From Lycium barbarum (taxonomy: Eukaryota > Streptophyta > Magnoliopsida > Solanales > Solanaceae), in assembly GCF_019175385.1 (NCBI RefSeq), contig NC_083344.1, positions 23,630,380 to 23,694,379 of the forward strand: 64,000 nt of DNA, in the 5' to 3' direction. Positions within the stretch are counted from its first letter, which is position 1. The number at the start of each line of letters is the position of its first letter. The position numbers and the translations under genes were made by a program. Below the pieces are notes generated by a model, which made no database searches, had not been told where the DNA came from, and was given only the letters and a program-made list of their open reading frames with translations. Shown here one piece after another: positions 11,891 to 22,823 of the stretch.

Positions 11891-13114
11891 TGTTGACACC
11901 TAATTTTCACCTCATAATACGCGTATTTTAATTTTCAAATTTTTTGAGTCCAAGACGGAGTAAGGATGCCCTTAAAAAATTTAAAAATTTAAAAATCCCG
12001 AAAACATTACAACAAATTGACGTTTAATTATGATTTCCCTAAAAATTAATAATTATAAGAAATTCAGAGTTATTAACTTTCATAAATATAATTCAAAATG
12101 AAAATATGTATGCTCCGTCTAACTTGGGAAAATTGTTAATTAAGACGACGTATGAATTACGGCCTATTTTTTACTGCATTTTTCATATTCTTAAATATTC
12201 TCCGGAACTATATCAATATTAGGCTGGTTTCAAAGATAAAATTTTATACCTACGAGTTTTAGATTTTAATCTACCTAAATAACTATATTTACTTAAGTTG
12301 TATGCGTATTTTAATACTTAGTTTTATTTTGATATAAAATAGAGAGGGGATTGAATTAAACCTTTTAAAAAACTAAGGGGGGGGGGAGTTTTTAAAAAAA
12401 ATAGGGGTGGAAGTTTATTAAAATAAACATTCCACTCCCCCCCCCCCCTCACTCTGATTTTCCCCACCCCTCCGCTTCTTCCTTCTCAGGCGATAATGGT
12501 GATTCTTAGGGTTTTCTTTAGCGATCAAAATCTGCGGCGTTTCATGGCTGATTCTCGCCAAATTTTTGAGGGTTTTTTCCCTTTGTCTTGTCTTATCATC
12601 ATTCCCAAGTTTAATTTTGTGATTTCGCGATTAGTTGGGCTCGAATTAAGTCGATTAATGGGGATATTGCTCAGATTCTCTGAGTACGTGGTTGCCATGG
12701 GCAGAACTAAGAGTTCCTAGCCAACTTGTGCACCACATACTATAAACAGAGGACCTAGAGTGATTTCCCAAAAGACTTTGAATAATTCAAGTACTATTTT
12801 AGGATTTCTATCCTATTTGTACAATGTATACGTTGGATGTACTGGTTTTTCTTGTCCTATTGGTGACTAAGTGTACTATCCTAGTATTTTGCTGATTTAT
12901 TTGATTTTTATTTTAATTTTAGGATAAATTTGTCATATTTTGTGATATGTGTTGTTTTATGATTGGTAGTAGTACAATCAGTACAACTTGTTGAGGAATT
13001 TGCTGAGTTGTTATTGCAAATTTAAATTTGTTTTTCGAATTAGGTTGAAATGGGGGGAAAATCTGTTAAGATGGGCTTTTTCCCATGATTTTCCCTAAAA
13101 CCTATTTGGCTACT

Positions 13115-13190
13115 CCTATAAATAGAAGGAATAGCCATTAGAGAGGGGTTATTCAGCGCCCCTGATTCCTATAAATAGAAGGAATAGCCA
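13115..13190 (+). promoter_or_regulatory. Duplicated TATA segment in element B
   Basis: A 23-base segment containing TATAAATA occurs at 13115-13137 and again at 13168-13190, 53 bp apart. TATAAATA lies at 13117-13124 and 13170-13177. A leader-like AT-rich stretch follows. It is a plausible LTR promoter; the duplication could provide two start sites. Confidence 0.5.
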
Positions 13191-16100
13191 TGAACTAAGG
13201 GTAAAGAATCATATATATCTTTCATCCCTTATATACTCCTAGATATACTACCTATATACAAAGAAACACCTGCTGATATATCACTATAATCAAAAGAAGA
13301 ACAATACTAATATATACTTCTATATATATACTATTCAAAATATACTACCATATATAAGAAAATTCAAAACAAGGGTTGCTTAAAAGAATCTTGGGTGTTG
13401 GTGCTGAAGTTGTGATCCAATCTCTCGTATTTTGATCTTTTGGTTGCCTCATAAAAAGGTATTATCCTATTCTAGCCTTTCTTTATTTCCTATTTTTAAC
13501 TTGTTTGGCGTATTGTCTGCCTATGTTTGATTTCAAAGCTGCTTTAAGATTCTATTTGAAGAACTCAGTATCTGTATCTATTTATATGTGGTTTTAAGTC
13601 TATTTTGATACAAGCTTTGTTTAGTTACTGTTTCATTAAAACATCAAGGCTGTCATGATATAATGGGGATATAATGAAGTTCAAAAAAGAAAAAGAAAAG
13701 ATTTTTAGTAATTAACTATTGAGTATTAAGATTTACTAGGTTAAAATGAGTTAGGTGTTTGCTTTGGATCTTGTTTACTGCCTCATTTGTTAGTCTTAAG
13801 AGGCTGGAAGGGTAATTTTTCATTTTTGAGACCATTTGGTTGCTGTTTACATGGTTCCTGAGTACCCTTAGTCCTGTTATGGTTATTTAGTTCACCTTCT
13901 AGTTGTTAGATGGTCTTTAATAAAGTGTGGATCACCTGGTTTGCTTTGTAAATGTCTGCCATATATTTATCATCTAAAAACTTCTTAGAGTCTTAAAGTA
14001 AGCCTGTTTCTTGTATTCATTAATTAGTAGTTAAGTTATAGTCTAAATGGTATCTTGAATTGATATGAACATCTCTGAAATGGTTAAGTGATCATCAAAT
14101 AAGAAATGGCTTCAAAGAATGAACTTAAGGCTTTATTCTCTTTTGGAAAAAGTGACTTGTTTATGTACACCTCTGGGTTTTTGTTTGAATCTGCCTTGTG
14201 TGCAAATTTCAATGATCTTCTAGGATTATATAAGTTGAGAAAATAACTTTAAAACCTCAGAATATGATGCTTATACCATTATTCATGCATATTTGAACTT
14301 GAAAGACATTTAAACTTTTGCTTGCTCGGTATTATGTGTGCTAGAACTGGTTTTCATTCCTTTAAGATTATTTTCTTTCCAAATCTGTAAAGAATGGCTT
14401 CTCAATCCCTGATTCTCCTTTACTTGACTTAAGTGACATGTTAAGATCATAAGAAAGGGATTTCTTGCTCGTCTTTATGACTGTTTGCCTTATTTGGTAT
14501 GCATTTGCCATTTTTAACTTGGCTAGACATCTGAGAGGTGGAAATGATCTTGTATACTTGTTTGAGGAACACTAGAATGGTAAAATGTGGATTAATCACT
14601 CTAAAAAATAGAAGCATTTTTCTAAGAGTAGGAACTGGATAAGTCTATGATTTGTCTAGTTAGTCTATCAGAATGATTTGAATCTCTTTAGGTCGTGTGT
14701 GTGTATCAATCCTTCATTTGAGTCATTGCTGATATGTTCTGTGAGTTTACCTTGGCCAGATAAGTTCTAAATATCCTTCATTTTTGCCAAACCATGTTAC
14801 TAATAAAAACTAGAATTTAACCTCAAAATGGGATTCTGGACACTGAGCATAGTGATAAGTTTCATGACTTTCCTTCTTTATTTTCTTATAACTGATCCTG
14901 CAACTTGCACATGCTATCCTGTAGACTGTAACACTCTTGAATATATCACATTGTGACCTAGGATAGTGGCATGAACCTCCTTTGGAACTTATAATTGTTT
15001 TCAATGTGAACTTTCTATCACTTGTGACTTACTTTGACACTACTTGCCTCATGTTTATTCCTAAAGATAGTTTTATATTCCCTCATATTCTTGTGGATTT
15101 TCTGGTTCTGATTTGACTTACATCTTAGTTGAACTCTATTCTGATCCTGTATTTGTGATTGAATCTGTTTGTTCAAATCCTGAAGTAAAGAATTAGGAAT
15201 AGTAGCTTAAGGCTCTCTCTCTCTCTCAATGTTCTCTGTAATACTGCTTGTATGTTAAGGCAATTTTTGTAATTAGCTAAGCCTTTATGACCTCTTAATG
15301 AACCTAAACTAAGATATAGATACCTAAGGGGATCATGGTAAAGTTGTACCCTGTAACACTGGGCACTTTGAGTTTACTTTGGGTTTAATAATCATGTTTT
15401 GTCATCCCTCTACAATCTAGATTGCTAAAACTAGGATACAAAACTAGTACTAAGTCCTTTACAACTTGGTTTATGGCTAATGTATTTACAGTTCTTTGTG
15501 ACGATGGCCTTAAGTCATGTTTGGACGCTGATTTGTAATTTGAAATTCTGGAAATTGCTTGAGTGTCATTACTATATTGAAAGAAGGAACTGAATGAGTC
15601 TTATGACTCACCAAGATTAACTGAGTGTTATAATAGGGTTGAAGTGAGTTAATATATAACCTATAGGACCCTGAGATTACAAATTGTTGACATGGGAGTT
15701 AAAATGGAGATTTGTTTTGTTAAAATGGAGCCTAATCAGTTCTCAAATGCATATGTGTGCCTAGTTGAAGTCTTAAGAGTTGAAATATGTCACGACCCAA
15801 CCGGAGGGCCGCGACAGTCACCCGGTGCTAGCCCACCCGGGCACCCCTTAACGTACCTTTACACTTACATCTAGGTGAGCCACATTTTTAATCATACATT
15901 CCTATTCATCAATCATACTAGTCCCATTGGACAACAATGACTTTTTACCATCATTGGCATCTATGCCATATCAATGTACATAAGCCGACCAAGCTACAAA
16001 GTGATATACAAACTATAGGCCGACAAGGCCAAACATATCTAACCATATACACATGCCTACAAGCCTCTAAGGAGAGTATTTTTTATAACATATAGGCGGG

Positions 16101-17860
16101 ACAGGACCCCGCTATGCCCATAAATATGTACACAAAAGAATCTATACCAAAAGTTATGGCTCCGAATAAAATGGAGCTCTGCTATGTAGTCCCTGAGAAT
16201 GTAGCTATGGATCAAGTCTGTCTCCCTGTGCACCTGCGGGCATGACGCAGCGTCCACAAACAAAAGGACGTCAGTACGAAGAATGTACAGAGTATGTAAA
16301 GCATGATCAATGTCAACATAGAAGCATATTATACAACTTAAGAAATAGCATAGGATGGGGGATAGTAATATCATCGTCGTAAGCACTTACTTGCCTTTCA
16401 TAGGAATTTTCCATTTCAATTACGTATTTGTGTACATACATCTGTATCCGTATCCGTACTCATATCCGTACCCATTTACGTTGCATTCATCACCGTATTC
16501 ATATACATGGTCTTATTCATATTCGTACCATATTCGTATTCAAACTCATATCTATATCATATACATAATCATATCATATACATAGCATTTGCATAGCATA
16601 CCCGACCATGAAGGATCGGTGTTTCATACATACTTGGCCATACAAGGCTCAAGGTTACACATATCTGGCCCTACCAAGACTTTAGGGTTATATCTACCTG
16701 GCCCTACCAAGGCTTCAGGGTTATCCGTGCCATCTGCAGAGGTGTGCGCCCGTTACATAAATAGATACATATTCTACCCGGCCTTATAAGCTCGGGGTTC
16801 CATAATAGTCATACATAGACACATATACATAATAGCTCATAAGCATCTTCAACATCGTTACTATTGTCATCGTCATTATCATCACTACTATCATCATTCA
16901 TTACATCTATATTTACAGGCTTACTCGTCATATGAGGAGCTTAGTACAATCGTAATACGTATCAAGAATCACGAGCTTAATAGCTCTGAAGATGGAACCA
17001 TTTAGAGGACATCATTGACTTATAAGAGATTTAGATGATTGGCCAAAGAACCATGCCTTATGAAAGAAGGGTTAGCCTTACATACCTTTCCGTTCAACTA
17101 TTCTATCACTTGCACGTGCTTCTTCAATGCTCACGTTTTCTACCTTCATTAAAGTCATACTATCATTAGAAATAGATAGCTAGAATAGATGACTAAAGCT
17201 AGAGAAAATCGAACAGCATCTCCTTTGTTTATGCTACATTCCTCCATATCGTAAATCAACTCCCAAACGTCAACAATACATTCACAATATCATAACAATA
17301 GTCTTTATTCACCTACATTATCCTTACTTCTCCATACATTTCAATTCATCCATATTCATGGTCATATCACACAATTTCGTTCGTTCATTTACAAGGTCTA
17401 TTCCATGTTCTCAATATCGTTTATAACATGATTATAATCATAATGTATCAAGAATCATAACTCAATCCAAACATTTACTCAAAAGTGACACTATTCCCAC
17501 ATTCATGACCCATTTCCTATTTCCTCATATAATCCAAGTGTTTCAACTTTCAAGTACCTTAATCAACAAGGAAATGTCATAAAACTTACCTTAGATGGTG
17601 TAGGGATGAATCTTGGGTGCAAACACTTCACTTGGGAAAAAACCTAGTTTCACCTTCACTTGGATTTCTTGTTTGGGATGAACTTTAATGGGTTTCTTAC
17701 ACTTGATTCACTTAGCTTGATGTAGATGATCACTAATATCTCTTGAATTTGTGTGGGAGAAATGTTCTAGAGAGTTCTAGAGAGAAGGAGTGAAATGTGG
17801 AAATGAAATAATGAACTTGGTCCCCTTTTTAATAACCCAAAAATCTGATATGTCGGGACA

Positions 17861-18090
17861 TTATACGGTCAGTTATACGGTCCGTATAAACTTATACGGT
17901 CTATATAAGTGATCGTGAAATGGACCTTTCATCCACTCGTCACGGTGACCATTATACGGGCCGTATAAATTTATACAGTCCGTATAACTGACCGTATAAT
18001 CCCACCAGTGAGTGATCTTCATTGTGATGGTTCTGCGGTCCATTATACGGTTCGTATAACATTATACGGTCCGTATAATGAGCCGTATAA
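17861..18090. repeat. Palindrome array TTATACGG-N-CCGTATAA in LTR C
   Basis: Five full or slightly mutated copies of a 17-base palindrome (8-base arms around one central base) plus several half sites lie in about 230 bp. The core is ACGG-N-CCGT. Spacer sequences between copies differ, so this is not a simple tandem repeat. Confidence 0.85.
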
Positions 18091-18363
18091 CCCATCAGTC
18101 CACTGAACTTGTTCTCGCTACTTCGTTTGATCTCCAATCCTTATGGGATCTTCTTAACACTTGTTTAACACTTCATTAACAATCTAAGGGACGTTATAAC
18201 TCTTCCCCAAAATATCATTAAGTCGTCAACAACCTGTTACTCAAAATTCTCGTCTGATACCTATCGTATGCCTTGCCTTCTCTTGGAAACTTTCTTATCC
18301 AACATCGGATGTCTTTGAAATCTTACTTAAGGTCATCAAATGTCATTATTTACTTATTGAAAT

Positions 18364-19130
18364 CATTGTTTTAAAAGGCAGTGTCAGGACTCGCCCCGGG
18401 GCTCGCCTCGGGGCAGGGCAGTGGCAAAGCGCCCTGGGGCTAACGTGCGGGGCTTAGTTCTTACGCCCTAAACGTCCGACCGTACGCCCTAAACACGCCT
18501 AACGCCCAACGCCCAGGGCTCGCCTAACAGTTCTTACACAAATTATATTTTAAATTCCTTAATTAAAATCATTTACCCTCATAATTGTTTAACAAAATAA
18601 TGATACTTAATAGTTTTTCATCTATAGAAATAGAAGATTGGGTGTAACTCATATAACAAGTCGTAGTATTGGATATTTACTATTTGAGAACGTCATGAGG
18701 GTGAATATCAGTTAATTGTTTTAAAAAAAAACACATAGCGGAATTGTACATTTTCACTTGTCATTGGTCATAAGTCCTATGTATCAGAATTATCATATAA
18801 TTTTATTTTTTGTTCATGAAGAAGTTATGTTTTAATTGTAATATTGATAAATTTTATTGATTATTTGCTTATAGGGAGATAAAATGAATAGTATGATAGT
18901 AATAGTGTTTTAAGAAACTGTGTTTTTTTCCGTGTTTGAAAGTTAAAATGTTAGAATTGTTTTGCATTTCATAATAGCTTTTATTTCATTGTATTGTTTA
19001 TACTTGTAAAATTATGTTATATATAATTACAAGTTATAAGCGGTGTACAATGGATTGCTTTGATCATTTTTTTGTGAGGATCAAACGTGCGCGCTCACAC
19101 ACACACACATATAGATACACACACACACAT

Positions 19131-19182
<52 letters not shown>

Positions 19183-19359
19183 TTCATTTATTTACAGTTT
19201 TCTTTTATTTTTTTATGTAATTTTACCTATTTAAAAATATTTATTGTAATTATATTATTTTAAGAAATACTAAAAATTAAATACCCATGGGGCTTACGCC
19301 TCGTGCCTCGAGGCGTATGTAAAACGCTCCGCCTTACGCCCCCGCCTTTTAAAACACTG
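18364..19359. mobile_element. Non-autonomous hAT-type element, 996 bp
   Basis: Flanked by a perfect 8-bp duplication ATTGAAAT (18356-18363 and 19360-19367). The ends are inverted repeats: CATTGTTTTAAAAGGC on the left, and CAGTGTTTTAAAAGGC read inward from the right. The 8-bp duplication and CA-TG type ends fit hAT. The subterminal 150 bp on the left and 80 bp on the right are GC-rich with repeated GCCC/CGCC motifs, while the middle is AT-rich. No transposase is present. Confidence 0.88.
19095..19182. repeat. CA / TACA / TA microsatellite
   Basis: Runs of CACACA, ACAT and TATATA follow one another inside the hAT element. Confidence 0.95.
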
Positions 19360-22300
19360 ATTGAAATACCATACACTTCAGGCTCTTCGTTAGCCCATTC
19401 ACTGTGCATCAACGGGAAATTTTCCGAGGTGTAACAAAATAACAAAAGATTAGAAATTCCCTTTTGCTTGACACTTATTTCTGTTTTAAATCATCTAAGT
19501 CATGTAGGCATTTAAAAGAACCTATTTTAGACCTTGAAGTGATAAATGGTTGCTATGTGCTATCTTGAAGCTTGACACTGTTTTAAACCCATTTGGCTGT
19601 CCTAGAGGAAAACTGAGTTTGCTATTTGCTAAACAAGACTAAAATTGACTAAAATTGTAAGAAACAAACCTGTTTGACTTAAAGATTGGGGATTGTGTTA
19701 TGGATTGCAATTTTGCTTATTTTTCCAAGTCTGAAAAATGGAAACTGAGTGAAATTCTCTTGTTTCAAGACCGATCTTTATGATTCTTGTTAAGTGTTGT
19801 AATGCATCCTGAATGGGTTATTGAAGTTGGAATTATGAATTTGGTTCTGCCTACCATTGATCACTAAGCTTACTTAATTAATAGACTACTAAAACTGTAA
19901 AAGTAGCTTTAAACCCCTTGTGAAAGTGTGTGTGTTTTGGTTCACTTGATTGCTTGCTTTTTACCCTATATTTAGATGAAGTTCCCTTGATAGTGATTAA
20001 GACTTGATTAATAAACTGGTTCTGGACAAAAAATGTGCTTGGTACAACATATAGTGTTTGGGGAACTCTGCGAAGGTTCAACTTTCCATTTATTTATATC
20101 TTTTCTTACATAACACTATAAGGTGTCTCTGTTTGCTTTGAAATGCATTGCATTTGGTTCTTTTTTTGTTCAAAGTTAAAACTGACTTGAAAGGAAGAAG
20201 AAATCCTGTGTGTGAACTATTTAAATTATTTGTGTGCTTACTTGCCTCACTTCTTCCTAGTTGTCTGTTTCTTTTGTTGTGACACTTAGAATCTACGAAT
20301 ACTTTAGAAAGCTAGCCACCTTTGGTTTGTTCTAGCTTGACTTAACCTGTGCTTAGGGACTCTATGTGCATTATTTTAACTTGTTGGTATCTCTGAATAC
20401 AACTAAGAATGAAGATTTTATATTTGAACTAGAAAGGTTGAAAAGGTAAACTGAAAATATTTGTTTGCAACTGTGCTCATGAAAACAGTGTATTAATCCC
20501 TCAAGATGGAATTTTTGAAATCTCTATTTTTACTAAGAGTTGTTCTCATTCTAGACTAGATTAATCCTAAGCTTCTTGACTTAGAAACTACCTGATGGAT
20601 TGAGTTTTGGGATGTTGATTTTCTTAGCTTAAACCATAGATCTTTTGTTATTTGTTTTACTAAAACATTGCTTGATTTACTTGCCTAGAACTTGCCATTT
20701 GAGAAGGTAAATTTGCCCACCTATTAGTGTATGCCATTGCTGGGTTTTGAGTATTTTCTGGGAGTTTTGATGTTGTTTCTGGGTAGTTTTGATGAGTTAC
20801 TTGAAGGAAGGACATGGGGAACATATAGGGTATTTGGAGGGTATGCCTCTCAAAGGGGTTTTCCTCTCCATATATAGGTATATCACCTAGTATATCTTGT
20901 ATATCACAGCCCTAACACTTAGAAAGTTCTAAAAATTGGAATAGTATATCAAGTGGTATACCATGTATACTACTCTTTGACACTTAGAAATTTTTTAAGA
21001 AAATAAGGACCTGGGCTCGTTATTTGGGCCTGTCACTTGTGCTACTTCCCGTTTGGACCATTTTTGATCATTTATCGTCATTGAATTGTTAAGTGAGTCA
21101 GTCCAAATAAATTGTAATCCATTTTTTGCTTGTGTAATAATCATTGTAATTTCCATTTTTGTACTTATTTTAATTCATGAATATATACTAATATTATGCA
21201 TACCATTTGCATCTTTGTCCATTCAAACCCATTAGTGGGTCCCAATGGGGCCTACTAACTTATCTAGATCGATTCAACCTTTCCCTTGGAGAAAAATGGA
21301 GCATATGTTGGATTTAAGATGAACCCGATTGCATAAATACTTTCTTTTTGGGCTTGGTCCGCCCAACCTCTCTATCTCTATTTAAATTATGTACTTTAAA
21401 TTGTTACTTGCATAATTATTGTGCCAATTGGAAACCTTATGAGATTGTCATATTTTAAAGTCGCGAAAATGAATTTGCAGCAAAATTAAGACATAGTTGT
21501 AAGGCATTAATGCAAATTGGGACTTATTTGATTAAAAGGACCAAAACTGCCGACTTTATGAAATTTGGGACTGATTTGAACATTTACGAAATTTATGGAC
21601 TTGAATGTGTGGACTGATTTGGACAAAACTTGTGGGACTAATTGTGACTATTTAGACTTAGACTAAAAAATAATATTTGAGTAAAACTCGGTAAAAGATA
21701 GAATAAGAAATGGACTATATATATAGTATACTATTAATATATGAACTACAATAGTATGCCTAAAATTACTTTCTTAAAAACTATTTTCTATACTGAGATA
21801 TATATATATATTCAAAACTTTTTTAGATGGACTTACATAGAGTCCTACTTAGGCTAAGAGCCTTCGGGTATTAGCCTAGTGTTCTAGGCCGACCCCCTAA
21901 ACGCCCAATTTTGGGCAAAATTTTACCACGTTTGTTTTTTGAAACATGGTATATTTCGCATGAATGGCTAAAATCTTTTGTTGCGGAAATATAAGCCGAA
22001 TTTTTTACCATAAAAAATTTATATCTACAAAGGCATACTATTAGAGCCCGTAGGTCAACCGTATTTTACGGATCCTTAATACCGGGGTGCCTAACACCTT
22101 CCCCGAGGGATCACCAGAACCTTACCCATACTTTGGTTAGATTAGGATTCTTTTAAAATTTAACCGTTTTGAATGAACCCTTTTCGAACTAGTTTTCCTA
22201 ATTTACTAAAAATTAGGTGGCGACTCTAAAATAAGTCCATTTAGAGCACCATCCACGTAGAAGTATATTTTTTCCTTTTTCCCGATACAATTGACAACCG

Positions 22301-22373
22301 TACTTTCCCTGGACACTTTCCTTTTTAAATGAGGCAAGTGCAAATACGAATCGAAAAAAATAGAACCGCTACA

Positions 22374-22611
22374 CCCATGCTGGAGCCTCATCATCCTCTA
22401 CGTCCTGGTCTCGAACCTGCTGAACCTCAGGCTCTGGAGACGGAGATCTCTCACGCAGCTGCCCTACCGCAGGAGCCCTGCACCTGTCCAGGGCAGCCCC
22501 GTGGCCTCTAGCTCAACCGCATCCTCTAGCTATCGCTCGTCCCCTGGTGCCGGCCGTAGCTGCGGGCTTTGGCACCTGGTCTCGGGATATCGTAGCTCGA
22601 GTCCTCACCAT
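22374..22611 (-). pseudogene. Element 0 gag N-terminus
   Basis: On the minus strand the ATG at 22611-22609 starts MVRTRAT, a common start in this kind of plant gypsy gag. The reading continues with stops to 22374, where element B interrupts it; gag resumes at 11890. Joining the two sides at one copy of the CCCAT duplication gives continuous gag sequence, which supports the insertion model. Confidence 0.8.
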
Positions 22612-22808
22612 CTGTGAGAGAAGAGATAAGAGTCAGATACCAATTTGATTTTTCTAGATACTAATTAGAATAAAGTAGCATGAAAGAATGAAAGAAAGTG
22701 AAGTTTCCTAAATGTCCTATAGCCTCTCGCAGACAAGTATAGAGCTTATCGTACCGATCCACGAGACTCTACTAGACACGCTCTTATTTATAGACCATGT
22801 AACCTAGG

Positions 22809-22820
22809 GATCTGATACCA
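22809..22820 (-). other. Primer-binding site of element 0
   Basis: The complement reads TGGTATCAGATC, the initiator tRNA-Met type, and lies a few bases from the LTR start at 22824. Confidence 0.85.
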
Positions 22821-22823
22821 ACT

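Larger units (their letters stand above)
15788..19436 (-). mobile_element. Element C: solo LTR of a gypsy (Tekay-like) family, minus orientation
   Basis: It begins TGTCACGACCC and ends GAGGTGTAACA in plus-strand reading, flanked by the perfect 5-bp TSD AAATA (15783-15787 and 19437-19441). Without the nested hAT element it is about 2.65 kb, close to the other LTRs here. The termini match the LTRs of element 2, E and F. It has no internal coding part, so it is a solo LTR. It also carries a block near 16220-16310 shared with those LTRs. Confidence 0.93.
11891..22373 (+). mobile_element. Element B: giant solo-LTR-like insertion (Tat/Ogre-like?)
   Basis: It begins TGTTGACACC and ends CTACA, flanked by the perfect 5-bp duplication CCCAT (11886-11890 and 22374-22378), and it interrupts the gag of element 0. 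Removing nested element C leaves about 6.8 kb without any coding domain. The 3' part contains a GTGCCTAACACCTTCCC stretch and AGGTGGCGACTC, which recur in similar positions in element D. I recognise these as typical of long LTRs of the Tat/Ogre lineage; that assignment is inference. Much of the interior is T-rich and intron-like. The orientation is inferred from the plus-strand TATA sequences. Confidence 0.85.

Noticed and set aside
17861..18090. Palindrome cluster considered as rho-independent terminators or a bacterial operator array
   Set aside because: The context is a plant LTR; no T tract after the stems and no bacterial genes.
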